64,000 nucleotides of DNA from Thermosynechococcus sp. NK55a (GTDB lineage: Bacteria; Cyanobacteriota; Cyanobacteriia; Thermosynechococcales; Thermosynechococcaceae): positions 806,001 through 870,000 of the forward strand of contig NC_023033.1 of NCBI RefSeq assembly GCF_000505665.1. The letters are read 5' to 3'. Below the pieces are notes generated by a model. The model did not search any database and had not been told where the DNA came from. It saw only the letters and a list, made by a program, of their open reading frames with translations. Each line of letters starts with the position of its first letter. The stretch's first letter is position 1. Both the position numbers and the translations under genes were made by a program. Shown here one piece after another: positions 48,111 through 57,199 of this stretch.

Positions 48111-49991
48111 CTACTCAACGGTTACTGACTTGGCAAGGTTGCGGGGTTGATCAACATCTAGACCACGGCGGGCAGCAATGTGATAGGCCAACAGTTGCAG
48201 AGGCATCACCGTCAAGACCGGGGAGAGAAGCTCATCAACCTCAGGCACCGGTAAGAGCTTATCAAAGGTGTGCTGGGCTTCGGCCTCGTCAAGGGGGGTA
48301 ACACCAATGAGGCGAGCATCACGAGCGCGGGCCTCTTGGGCATTGGAGAGGACTTTTTCAAAGACACTGCCGGGCATGGCGATCGTGAGCACTGGGACTT
48401 TGGCATCGAGGAGGGCGATCGGGCCATGTTTCATCTCACCCGCAGGATACCCCTCGGCATGGATATAGCTAATTTCTTTGAGTTTAAGGGCACCTTCAAG
48501 GGCAATGGGAAAGTTGATCCCGCGTCCCAAAAAGATAAAGTCTTGGGTTTCCCAGAAGTCATGGGAGAGAGCTTCAATATAGCGTTCTTGGCTTTCTAAA
48601 ATTTGCTCCATCTGGGCGGGCAATTGCCGCAACCCAGTCACCAGTTCCGCTAACCGGGAGCGATCGCAAGACTGCCGCTGCCACGCCAATTCGAGGGTCA
48701 GCAGATAGAAGGCTATCAACTGGGCAACAAATGTTTTTGTAGCTGCCACGCCAATTTCAATGCCGGCACAGGTATCAATAATGTGGGGCACCAGATGCCC
48801 TAGAGTACTTTCGGGCCGATTGGTAATCCCTAACAAACGAGGTTGGAGAGCGCCATCAAGGCCTCGGCGGCGTTTTAGCTCCATCTCTAGGGCCGCAAGG
48901 GTGTCTGCTGTTTCCCCAGACTGGGTGACACCAATGGTGAGGGTATAAGGTAGCAGAGGCGGCGGCGCATAGCGAAACTCTGAGGCATATTGCACACTCG
49001 TGGGAATCTGAGCCACCTGCTCAAGCAGATATTTGCCCACCAGGCCGGCGTGCCAACTGGTTCCACAGGCAACAATTTGAATGTGCTGTAGATTATCCAG
49101 CAAACTGGGAGGAAGATTTAATTGCACAGGACTAAAGGGACTGGCCACATCCCAATCGGCTCGTAAATAGTTCTCTAAACAGGTGCGGACCACCCCCGGC
49201 TGCTCATAGATTTCCTTGAGCATGTAGTGCTTAAAGCCCTGCTTTTCGACCATCACAGGGGTCCAGTTGAGGGTACGGGGGGTTTTGCGTAGGCGATGTC
49301 CCTCAAAGTCATAGACCTCAACCCCTGTGGGCGTCAGCCGAGCCAGTTCCCCATTTTCCAGCGGCAACACCGCACGGGTATAGGGAATAATCGCTGGGGT
49401 ATCCGAGGCACAGAAAAATTCCCCTTGGCCAAAACCAATCACCAGAGGAGCCTGTTGCCGTGCCACGATCAATTCATCCGGGTAGTCTGCACAGATAACG
49501 GCGATCGCAAATGCACCTTCCAATTGATGTACGGCTTGGCGTACCGCTTCTAGGAGGCCGTTGGCCGTGGGGGTCTCAGGCAATACTTCGGCAATCAGGT
49601 GGGGGATGACTTCGGTATCTGTTTCCGAGCGGAAAATGTGCCCCCGCGCCTGTAGTTGGTCCCGCAGTTCCCGATAGTTTTCAATGATGCCATTTTGCAC
49701 CACAGCTAGGCGATCGCGACTGTCACGATGGGGGTGGGCATTGTGTTCCTCTGGTTTACCGTGGGTTGCCCAACGGGTGTGGCCAATACCGACATGGGCA
49801 ACAATGTCCAGCTGTTCAACCTTCTCCACCAAGTTCTGGAGTTTGCCCTTGGCGCGCACACAGAGGAGTTCGCCCTCATTGAGTGTGGCAATGCCAGCGG
49901 AATCATAACCTCGGTATTCCAGCTTTTGCAGGCCCTGGAGTAGGACTTGCGCCGCTTGCTGGGGGCCAATATAACCAACAATGCCACACAT
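48111..49991 (-). CDS. glmS: Glutamine-fructose-6-phosphate aminotransferase (isomerising)
   Basis: 626 residues. The N-terminal glutaminase begins MCGIVGYIG with nucleophile Cys2, followed by GHTRWATHG. Two SIS isomerase domains follow (VACGTSWHAGLV, GVTQSGETADTLAA) and the C-terminal loop LAKSVTVE. It makes glucosamine-6-phosphate for peptidoglycan and EPS. I looked for a glmS ribozyme upstream and see none, as expected outside Gram-positives. Confidence 0.96.
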   Translation of the reverse strand: MCGIVGYIGPQQAAQVLLQGLQKLEYRGYDSAGIATLNEGELLCVRAKGKLQNLVEKVEQLDIVAHVGIGHTRWATHGKPEEHNAHPHRDSRDRLAVVQNGIIENYRELRDQLQARGHIFRSETDTEVIPHLIAEVLPETPTANGLLEAVRQAVHQLEGAFAIAVICADYPDELIVARQQAPLVIGFGQGEFFCASDTPAIIPYTRAVLPLENGELARLTPTGVEVYDFEGHRLRKTPRTLNWTPVMVEKQGFKHYMLKEIYEQPGVVRTCLENYLRADWDVASPFSPVQLNLPPSLLDNLQHIQIVACGTSWHAGLVGKYLLEQVAQIPTSVQYASEFRYAPPPLLPYTLTIGVTQSGETADTLAALEMELKRRRGLDGALQPRLLGITNRPESTLGHLVPHIIDTCAGIEIGVAATKTFVAQLIAFYLLTLELAWQRQSCDRSRLAELVTGLRQLPAQMEQILESQERYIEALSHDFWETQDFIFLGRGINFPIALEGALKLKEISYIHAEGYPAGEMKHGPIALLDAKVPVLTIAMPGSVFEKVLSNAQEARARDARLIGVTPLDEAEAQHTFDKLLPVPEVDELLSPVLTVMPLQLLAYHIAARRGLDVDQPRNLAKSVTVE

Positions 49992-50027
49992 AAATAGACC
50001 TCGTAATCTGAGAGAAACAGGGGTGCT

Positions 50028-50333
50028 CTAACGACGGCTGGCAAACTGGGGCAGTTCCACCTGTGGTTGTTTCAGGGGAGGTCGTGAACGGGTAGCAAAG
50101 CGTTCTTTGGTGAATTCGGCTTGCCAAGGCTGAATGCCAATCGGCTGAATCGAACGCCGATGGGAAACTGCTGACCTAGTGATCCTGTCTAAGGGTTTGG
50201 AGGCGGTGCTGGAGGGAGCCTCAACTTGCTGAATTGTTCTTTGCCAAGAGGTTTCGATCTGGCGGCGAGAATTGGCGATCGCTTGCCATTCTTGATCATC
50301 AATGTTCCACGCTACTTTCTGCCACTCACTCAT
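50028..50333 (-). CDS. Small hypothetical protein upstream of glmS
   Basis: 101 residues from MSEWQKVAWNI (an ATG one codon earlier exists). Tryptophan-rich at the N-terminus, then basic and rich in Ser/Arg/Gln. No family recognised. It lies 37 bases upstream of glmS on the same strand, so it may be co-transcribed. Confidence 0.45.
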   Translation of the reverse strand: MSEWQKVAWNIDDQEWQAIANSRRQIETSWQRTIQQVEAPSSTASKPLDRITRSAVSHRRSIQPIGIQPWQAEFTKERFATRSRPPLKQPQVELPQFASRR

Positions 50334-50663
50334 CACCCAACACCCACACTTTGATGACAGGTTATTATTCGGATTTTTATGAACTAGATTATCGGAATTT
50401 TAACAAAAGGCAAGCTTTGGGCAAAAATTGTCACAGGATGCCAGAAAGACAGCCTGTAACTCCCGTCACCTGCTGTGTTGAGCAATTACGCCCATCTCCT
50501 AGGGTTCATGCGGTTTCAGGGGAACTCAAGACACTTCACAAACTGGCACGTGCCTTTCCGGTTCCGCCTCTGGGGAGCGGGGCAATTTGTTTTCGTATCT
50601 TTTACAGACGAGTGCCGTAGTGCCACAATACCCTAAACAGCCTATCACTGGAGATGCACAGCC
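50334..50663. other. Intergenic region upstream of murE
   Basis: 330 bases. A plus-strand ORF of 88 codons (50354-50620, MTGYYSDFYELDYRNF) starts well but has no family resemblance and ends in Cys/Pro-rich sequence, so I do not call it a gene. The promoter of murE should lie here, as should the divergent promoter for the small hypothetical gene. Confidence 0.35.
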
Positions 50664-52157
50664 ATGAACCTGCGGGAACTCCTGACAGCGGCAGCGATTA
50701 CACCGGGTTTTGAGCATCCTGCCCTCGATCAAGAGGTGAAGTCCCTGAGTACGAATTCTTGGGAGTGTGAGCATGGCTCGTTGTTTATTGGTATGCCGGG
50801 CACACGGGTGGAGGGGGGCAATTTTTGGCCAAGTGCCTTGGCGGCAGGGGCGATCGCCGCGGTGGTGTCTCCCCAAGCCAAACCCCGTGAGGGAGATGCC
50901 TGTGTAATTGTGGTGCCCGATATTGAGCGTGCCTGTGGTCGGCTTGCAGCTGCTTTTTATAATTACCCCGGCCAACATCTCAGCCTGCTAGGGGTTACGG
51001 GTACCAACGGCAAAACAACCACCACTCACTTGGTGGAACATCTCCTCAACAGTGTTGGCTCGCCAACAGCACTCTTGGGGACGCTCTACAGTCGGTGGCC
51101 GGGACACTGTGAGGTGGCTAGCCATACAACGCCCTTTGCGGTGACCCTTCAGGCGCAATTGGCCGCTGCAGTGGCCGCAGGCTGTCGCTTTGGGGTAATG
51201 GAGGTCAGTTCCCATGCCTTAGCGCAGGATCGGGTGTGGGGCTGTCAGTTTGAGGTGGCGGCTTTTACTAACTTGACCCAAGATCATCTAGACTATCACC
51301 GCGATTTGGAGGACTATTTTGCCGCTAAGGCCAAGCTCTTTACCGCTGACTACCTGAAGGGTCGCGCAATTCTCAATGGCGATGATCCCTTTGGCCAGCG
51401 ACTGGCTCAGCAGTTGCCCCGCGATCGCTACTGGACCTATGGCTTAAGCAAGGATGCGGATTTTCGGGCTGAGAATCTCAACTATCGCATCAATGGTGTG
51501 GCGGGCACGGTTCATACCCCCCTCGGTAGCGGTACCCTAGACTCACCGTTGGTGGGACAGTTTAATGTGGCCAATGTGCTGGCAGCGATCGCGATGGGAG
51601 CAGCGGTGGGGCTACCCCTTGATGCCATGCTCAAGGCCCTGCGTGACTTTCCAGGGGTGCCGGGGCGCATGGAGCAGGTGCGCCTTGACCCAGAACAGGA
51701 CATTACCGTTGTCGTGGACTATGCCCACACTCCCGATAGCCTTGAGAACCTGCTGAGGGCAGCTCGTCCCTTTATTCCTGGCAAACTGATCTGTGTCTTT
51801 GGCTGTGGGGGCGATCGCGATCGCAGCAAACGTCCCCAAATGGGAGCCATTGCCGCTCGCTTGGCGGATCAGGTAGTGGTCACCTCGGACAATCCCCGCA
51901 CTGAGAATCCACAGCGGATTCTCGATGACATCCTTGCCGGTATCCCACCTGAAACAGCGATGATTGTTGAGGGCGATCGCCGCCAAGCTATTCTCCAAGC
52001 CATTCTGAGCGCCGCCCCCGGCGATGGCGTGATTATTGCCGGCAAAGGCCATGAGGACTACCAAATTCTCGGTACCGAAAAAGTGCACTTTGACGATCGC
52101 GAGGAAGCCCGAAATGCCCTCAAGGAGCGACTCAAACAACCACGGCAGGGGGGCTAA
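50664..52157 (+). CDS. murE: UDP-MurNAc-tripeptide synthetase (meso-DAP-adding)
   Basis: 497 residues of the Mur ligase family. ATP loop GVTGTNGKTTTTHLVEHL, the central VMEVSSHALAQDRVWG, and the DNPR motif (TSDNPRTENP) specific for meso-diaminopimelate ligases. It adds meso-DAP to UDP-MurNAc-L-Ala-D-Glu in the cytoplasm. dapA in this window feeds the same pathway. Confidence 0.95.
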   Translation: MNLRELLTAAAITPGFEHPALDQEVKSLSTNSWECEHGSLFIGMPGTRVEGGNFWPSALAAGAIAAVVSPQAKPREGDACVIVVPDIERACGRLAAAFYNYPGQHLSLLGVTGTNGKTTTTHLVEHLLNSVGSPTALLGTLYSRWPGHCEVASHTTPFAVTLQAQLAAAVAAGCRFGVMEVSSHALAQDRVWGCQFEVAAFTNLTQDHLDYHRDLEDYFAAKAKLFTADYLKGRAILNGDDPFGQRLAQQLPRDRYWTYGLSKDADFRAENLNYRINGVAGTVHTPLGSGTLDSPLVGQFNVANVLAAIAMGAAVGLPLDAMLKALRDFPGVPGRMEQVRLDPEQDITVVVDYAHTPDSLENLLRAARPFIPGKLICVFGCGGDRDRSKRPQMGAIAARLADQVVVTSDNPRTENPQRILDDILAGIPPETAMIVEGDRRQAILQAILSAAPGDGVIIAGKGHEDYQILGTEKVHFDDREEARNALKERLKQPRQGG

Positions 52158-52174
52158 CATGCCACAATAGGGGA

Positions 52175-53671
52175 TTGTTGTCCCAAAGCGAGCAGATTGT
52201 GATTGAGGCAGAGGTTCACCGCCAATTACGGGCATTTTTACGCAGCAGTGGCGATCGCCGGTGGCCTCACCATCTCACCTTGGCGCGGTTGGTGGCCCGT
52301 GCCCTGCGGCTGCGGCGGGGGTGTTTACTTCAGGTCAGCCAGCGGGCGGTGTTACAACATCGCTATGGCCTGAGTTATCTGTTGCCGCTGCTGTTGTATC
52401 CTGAACCGGCCCTGCTAGTTGTCCCCCAGGAGCGACTGACACGGCTACTGCACCAAGAAATTCCTGAACTGCTCACCTTCCTTGCCGTCACCAAACCAAT
52501 TCAGCATAGCCACTGCCCGCAGCCAGTGTTTGAGGGAGTGCTCGTGATGAACCTCGAGGACTGGTGTCGCCAAGCCACCCCCCACCCCAAGGTTGTCACG
52601 ATTATTGATGGCATTGAAGCCTTGCCCCAAATTGCCCAGCAGCAGATGACCTGCACAATTACCACCAGGGATTGGGAGCACTTGAAACTAGCGATTCCCA
52701 GTGCCGTTGGCGCCATTCGCCAAGTTTATGCCCAGTTGGTGCAACACCTCTTTCAGCGGCCTCAGAATCCCTATGGCGACTATCTGCTCACCCCCACAGA
52801 ACAGCAACCCCTCCTTGATCTGCTCCATCAATGGCCGCAGTCGCTGCCTCCCCAGTGGTCGCAATTGCGGGACTACCTCAACCGCAGTGACACAGTCATC
52901 TGGGGCCGCCGCCATCCCACGGTAGGCTACTTTACCCTCCATGGCCACCCCCTGAATTTGCGTCCCTATTTTCAGGAGATTTGGTGCCAAGCCCCCTTTG
53001 TCCTCATTGGCAGCGGACCCGATACAGACTCCCCTCTGGCCTATGTGCAGCAGGACCTAGGGATTCCGCCCCAAACGACGATTAAATTTGCCAGCGATCG
53101 CCACAGTGAAGCCATTACCCTTGCGATCGCCGAAGACTTACCCCTGCCCAATACCCCGGAATTTGCCCCGGCGGTTCTGCGGCGTCTCTACGATCTCATT
53201 GGCACGATTGGCCATCAACGGGCAGTGATCCTTGTCAGTGATGTACCCCTGCGGGAACAGTTGGCCACCCAATTGGCTGCCCTCTACGGTTCACGGGTAC
53301 AGGTGGAGACGACGGCCCTTGAGACGAACACGATTTTAGTAACGGGGGAAACCTTTTGGCTGCGCCATGGGGCACAGTTACCCTGCCCGGCCCTATTGGT
53401 CCTGACGACGTTGCCCTTCCCCTCCCCGGAAAAAGCAGTGGTGAGTGCCCGCATTGAATGGCACAAGCGGCAAAAACAAGACTGGTTTCGTCAATATCTC
53501 TTGCCCGAGTGCTTGACGGTGCTAGATCGTGCCCTTGCCCCTGTCCGTCAGGATGATACCTTGGTGGCCATTTTGGACCGGCGGCTTACGGAGCGCAGCT
53601 ATGGCCGCGAAATTCTCCAGAGTCTCAGTCCCTACAACCGCGTTAGGGATCGCGCCCAATCCCCGCGTTGA
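52175..53671 (+). CDS. DinG-like helicase-related protein
   Basis: 498 residues from a TTG preceded by AGGGGA, 17 bases after murE. The C-terminal part (about 335-498) resembles the XPD/DinG-type helicase C-terminal domain (RAVILVSDVPLREQLATQL, ALLVLTTLPFPSPEK, a conserved arginine region near LDRALAPVRQDD). I see no intact Walker A motif in the N-terminal half, so the protein may be a degenerate helicase known only in cyanobacteria. The last 29 bases overlap the 3' end of larE on the other strand. Confidence 0.65.
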   Translation: MLSQSEQIVIEAEVHRQLRAFLRSSGDRRWPHHLTLARLVARALRLRRGCLLQVSQRAVLQHRYGLSYLLPLLLYPEPALLVVPQERLTRLLHQEIPELLTFLAVTKPIQHSHCPQPVFEGVLVMNLEDWCRQATPHPKVVTIIDGIEALPQIAQQQMTCTITTRDWEHLKLAIPSAVGAIRQVYAQLVQHLFQRPQNPYGDYLLTPTEQQPLLDLLHQWPQSLPPQWSQLRDYLNRSDTVIWGRRHPTVGYFTLHGHPLNLRPYFQEIWCQAPFVLIGSGPDTDSPLAYVQQDLGIPPQTTIKFASDRHSEAITLAIAEDLPLPNTPEFAPAVLRRLYDLIGTIGHQRAVILVSDVPLREQLATQLAALYGSRVQVETTALETNTILVTGETFWLRHGAQLPCPALLVLTTLPFPSPEKAVVSARIEWHKRQKQDWFRQYLLPECLTVLDRALAPVRQDDTLVAILDRRLTERSYGREILQSLSPYNRVRDRAQSPR

Positions 53672-54455
53672 GTTTGCCACTGCGAAAGCCCTCCAGATCC
53701 AAGGTGACATCGGTAAAACCAAGGGACTGAAAGTGATTCACCAGTTGCTCAAGATCCGTCATCGTTACAAAGTCAGCAATCTGCTGTTGGGGCACCTCAA
53801 TGCGAGCGGTATCGCCATGACTGCGGACACGACACAGTTCCCAGCCCTGCTTGCGCAGGTAGTATTCGGCATTGCCCACCCGTTGCAGCTTGGCAAGGGT
53901 AATTTCTTCACCGTAGGGAAAGCGCGAACTGAGACAGGGTTGGGCGGGTTTATTCCACCAGGGCAGCCCTAGGGATTTGGCAATTTCTCGCACTTCTAGC
54001 TTGCTAATGCCAATTTCGGCTAGGGGCGATCGCACCCCACGTTCTTTGGCCGCCGCAATGCCCGGACGATAGTCTTGGAGATCATCAGCGTTTACCCCAT
54101 CAAGAACATACTCATAGCCCCAAGCCTGCGCCAGTTCCCGCAGGCGATCGTGGAGTTCACTTTTGCAAAAGTAGCAGCGATTCACGGGGTTGGTGGCGTA
54201 GTTGGGGTTCTCCAGTTCATGGGTTTCAATCAATTCATGGCGAATGCCAATGGCTGCCGCTTGAATGCGCGCATCCTCTAGATCCGCTGGAAATAGGGAA
54301 GGGGAGACCGCCGTGACCGCCACCGCCCGATCGCCCAAGACATCCTGAGCAACTTTGGCCACCAGGGTACTATCAATACCACCAGAGTAGGCAATCAAGG
54401 CTCGATCGAGTTGACCGATGAGATCGCGTAAGGCCGCTAGTTTGTCCACGCCCAT
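53643..54455 (-). CDS. larE: ATP-dependent sacrificial sulfur transferase LarE
   Basis: 270 residues from MGVDKLAALRDLI; an upstream ATG at 54512 would add 19 non-family residues. The PP-loop ATPase motif is AYSGGIDSTLVAKV. The CYFC motif in NPVNRCYFCKSELHDRL plus the cysteine in QPCLSSRFPYG make the three-cysteine set of the cluster-using LarE class. LarE supplies sulfur for the nickel-pincer cofactor of lactate racemase-type enzymes; larB and larC are not in the window. It is convergent with the DinG-like gene. Confidence 0.9.
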   Translation of the reverse strand: MGVDKLAALRDLIGQLDRALIAYSGGIDSTLVAKVAQDVLGDRAVAVTAVSPSLFPADLEDARIQAAAIGIRHELIETHELENPNYATNPVNRCYFCKSELHDRLRELAQAWGYEYVLDGVNADDLQDYRPGIAAAKERGVRSPLAEIGISKLEVREIAKSLGLPWWNKPAQPCLSSRFPYGEEITLAKLQRVGNAEYYLRKQGWELCRVRSHGDTARIEVPQQQIADFVTMTDLEQLVNHFQSLGFTDVTLDLEGFRSGKLNAGIGRDP

Positions 54456-54607
54456 CACCGACCGATTTTCTGAGAATTCTGCTCCTACAGTGTAGCTTAG
54501 GGGTGAGAGCAAAACACTCAGGCACCCGTTGCCAAATGCTGCGAGTGCTCCCCCCTGCTCTAAAATAAAATCACGAACGGATAACCGCTGATTACTCGGG
54601 AGAACCT

Positions 54608-54748
54608 ATGGGAATTTTCAATGGTATTATTGAGTTTCTTAGCAATATCAACTTTGAAGTCATTGCTCAACTCACCATGATTGCCATGATTGGCATTGCA
54701 GGACCAATGATTATTTTCCTGTTGGCCGTGCGTCGCGGCAATTTGTAG
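54608..54748 (+). CDS. psb30: Photosystem II protein Psb30 (Ycf12)
   Basis: 46 residues, too short for most gene finders. MGIFNGIIEFLSNINFEV is followed by one membrane helix (AQLTMIAMIGIAGPMIIFLL) and a basic end AVRRGNL. It matches my memory of the Thermosynechococcus Psb30 (Ycf12) chain in photosystem II structures, where it sits at the periphery near PsbJ and cytochrome b559. Upstream CTCTAAAATAAAAT may hold the -10 element. The last 38 bases overlap recJ antisense. Confidence 0.95.
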   Translation: MGIFNGIIEFLSNINFEVIAQLTMIAMIGIAGPMIIFLLAVRRGNL

Positions 54749-57062
54749 GCCATTTCTTTTTCAAAACTTTGGCAGTCCCCCACGTTTGTGCTAACCGTGC
54801 CAAATCCTTGGCTTGCAGTTGATACCAGCGTTGCAATCGTGCCAGTTCTTCGGTAATGCTCAGGGTGGGGGCAAATTCTTCGCAGCCATAGCCCAGATGG
54901 CGCAGGATCGCTACCAGCGTACAGGGGGCAATCCAATAGGTTTGACTTAAGGCTAAAAGATTCACTTTAGCCCCTTCTTTGGCTTTCAGCTCATTTTGAA
55001 TGGAGAGGATGAGGGTCGGTGGGGGGGCGATCGCGGGTCGTTGGTACCCCACATAGACTATTTCGGGCTGGGCAATGGCCAATAACCAACGCAAATGGGT
55101 AGAAGAGGGGGGCAGGGACCAGAGGATGAGTGTGCGACAGCGGTCGCGGGGGCGATCGTAGTGAATGGCTGCTGTGGTGAAGTTGGGAGGGACCTCAGGG
55201 CGGCCATAGCCATAGAGCAAGACATGGTCGCGCAACTGCGGCAGGAGCGTTGTCAAAGGCGGGAGGGGTTGCCAACTGGGAATCGGGTGACTCGGTGGCT
55301 CGGGGACGTACCACGCCAGTGAGGGTTTGACTCCCTTGAGTTCGAGTTCCAACTGGGTTTCGCCATTCCAAGTGTGGGCTGTGAGGTGATAGGCAATATC
55401 TACTCTGGTTGGCAACGGCAAAAATGGTCCCCAGCGCCAAGCCTTAGCGGTCATCTGCTGCCCATTCTGCTCTAGGGTGAGTTTCAGGTGCTCCCCCTGC
55501 TGACCCATGGGCGTTTGTTCGAGGATCTTGACCCCGCGACTACAGAAAATAGGCTGAGGATTCTCACTGCCAAAGGGTTGCAATTGCTCCACTTGAGTGT
55601 AAAAGTCCCAGGTCAGTTGCTCAAAGGAGATTTCGGCATCAAGGGTGACCAGGGGACGCAGATCCTCGGGTTTGAGACAGGTTTGGGCAAAGGCCCGCAG
55701 GCGATCGCGCCAAGCCGCTAAATGCTCTGCCCGTAGGCTAAACCCCCCGGCCGCTTTATGACCGCCATATTTCAACAGCAAGTCCTTGGTGGCCTCAAGA
55801 GCCTCAAAAACATGGAATTCTGGAATACTACGAATTGAGCCACGAATTGTCGTCTCATCTTCATAGGTGCCAATAAACACAGGTACGCCGTAGCGCTCCA
55901 CAAGACGGGAGGCCACAATGCCAATGACCCCATGGTGCCAGTTGGGCTGGACGATCACCAAAACCCATTCCTGTTGGGGATCAAAATCCGTCTCTTCGAG
56001 GTGGGCGATCGCCGCCGCTTCAATCTCGGCACAGAGATCCTGACGGCGACGGTTGGTTGCTTCACAGAGGGCTGCCAGCTCCTGAGCACGGTCTGGATCG
56101 TCCGTTGTCAACAATTCAATCACTACTTGCGGGTCACCAATCCGGCCAATGGCGTTGATCCGCGGTCCGAGACGAAACCCCACGGCCGTGGGTTTTAGGG
56201 AGGCGTCCTGCTCGGGTAAACAGCGCGCCATTTGCATCAGTGCTTGGACGCCCACCAGAGGAGAGGTGGGAAGGGTTTGCAATCCCTGCTTGACCCAGCG
56301 GCGATTCACCCCCGTCAAGGGCGCCAGATCGGCAATTGTGCCAAGGGTACACAGCTCCCGCAACGGCCGCACCAGTGGCCGCCAGTTGCCCAATCGCTGC
56401 GCCAGGGACACAGCTAGAATATAGGCCATCCCCACCCCTGCGAGGGTATGGTAAGGCGAGGTCGGGGAAACTAGTTTTGGATTGAGAATGGCATGGGCAG
56501 GGGGCAGTTGCGGTGGTACATCGTGGTGATCCGTCACAATGACTGTCAGTCCCAGTTCCCGCGCCTTGAGAATCGGTTGGAGAGCAGCAATGCCGTTGTC
56601 CACGGTGAGAATCAGTTTGACGCCGCGGTCGTAGCACTCCTGCACAATCCGCTCATTGATGCCATAGCCTTCATGCATGCGCGAGGGAATTTCATAGTCA
56701 ATGTCTGCTCCCAGATGGCGCAGGGCACGCAACAGCAGGGCGGTACTTGTCATGCCATCGGCATCGTAATCCCCACAAATGGTCATCTTGTCGCCGTGGG
56801 CGATCGCCCGTTGCAGCAATTCCACTGCTAAATCAAGGTCAGGAAAGACCCTGTTGGGAGGCGGTAGCTCTAGGGTTTCCGGTTCGAGAAACGCCCGTAC
56901 GGCTGTAGGGGTTGTAAGACCCCGCCGCAAATAAATTTCCGCCAGCGATGAGTGGCAACCCAGAGTCCGCCTCAAGGCGTCCCGACACTTAGGATCAATC
57001 GGCGGCAAAAGCCAACGTTGCTGGGGAAGAACACCCATGATGCGGAGGGGGGAGATAGGCAA
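54711..57062 (-). CDS. recJ: Single-strand DNA exonuclease RecJ
   Basis: 783 residues. DHH-family motifs: CGDYDADGMTSTALLLRAL, VTDHHDVP as the DHH site, and DHHA1-type GGHKAAGGFSL. The OB-fold and a long cyanobacterial C-terminal domain follow. It degrades single-stranded DNA 5' to 3' in recombination and mismatch repair. The start is at MPISPLRIMGVLP, or the Met nine codons later. The C-terminus runs antisense into psb30 by 38 bases. Confidence 0.94.
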   Translation of the reverse strand: MPISPLRIMGVLPQQRWLLPPIDPKCRDALRRTLGCHSSLAEIYLRRGLTTPTAVRAFLEPETLELPPPNRVFPDLDLAVELLQRAIAHGDKMTICGDYDADGMTSTALLLRALRHLGADIDYEIPSRMHEGYGINERIVQECYDRGVKLILTVDNGIAALQPILKARELGLTVIVTDHHDVPPQLPPAHAILNPKLVSPTSPYHTLAGVGMAYILAVSLAQRLGNWRPLVRPLRELCTLGTIADLAPLTGVNRRWVKQGLQTLPTSPLVGVQALMQMARCLPEQDASLKPTAVGFRLGPRINAIGRIGDPQVVIELLTTDDPDRAQELAALCEATNRRRQDLCAEIEAAAIAHLEETDFDPQQEWVLVIVQPNWHHGVIGIVASRLVERYGVPVFIGTYEDETTIRGSIRSIPEFHVFEALEATKDLLLKYGGHKAAGGFSLRAEHLAAWRDRLRAFAQTCLKPEDLRPLVTLDAEISFEQLTWDFYTQVEQLQPFGSENPQPIFCSRGVKILEQTPMGQQGEHLKLTLEQNGQQMTAKAWRWGPFLPLPTRVDIAYHLTAHTWNGETQLELELKGVKPSLAWYVPEPPSHPIPSWQPLPPLTTLLPQLRDHVLLYGYGRPEVPPNFTTAAIHYDRPRDRCRTLILWSLPPSSTHLRWLLAIAQPEIVYVGYQRPAIAPPPTLILSIQNELKAKEGAKVNLLALSQTYWIAPCTLVAILRHLGYGCEEFAPTLSITEELARLQRWYQLQAKDLARLAQTWGTAKVLKKKWPTNCRDARPTGK

Positions 57063-57119
57063 AGCAACAACCCCAATGCTAACTTGAGGCTGGCTTTGGT
57101 TGACAGGCTGAAAGAATTA

Positions 57120-57140
57120 GAATGATAATCATTAGCATTC
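57120..57140 (+). promoter_or_regulatory. Fur box upstream of the porin gene
   Basis: AATGATAATCATTAGCATT (57121-57139) is close to the 19-base Fur consensus GATAATGATAATCATTATC, with the GATAATCATTA core intact. It lies 60 bases before the porin start and 58 after the recJ start, fitting iron repression of the porin. Confidence 0.8.
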
Positions 57141-57199
57141 TTATAGAGCCTTAGTGAATCCCCTAGGCAAGGTCTTGGTGTGAGGTTAGGAAGGCAAGT

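Noticed and set aside
48006-50040. glmS ribozyme
   Set aside because: No ribozyme core is visible upstream of glmS, and none is expected in cyanobacteria.
50354-50620. 88-codon ORF upstream of murE
   Set aside because: Good start codon, but no similarity and implausible Cys/Pro-rich tail; left as intergenic.
51612-52235. 207-residue minus-strand ORF across murE and the helicase gene
   Set aside because: Shadow of murE; no recognisable domain.
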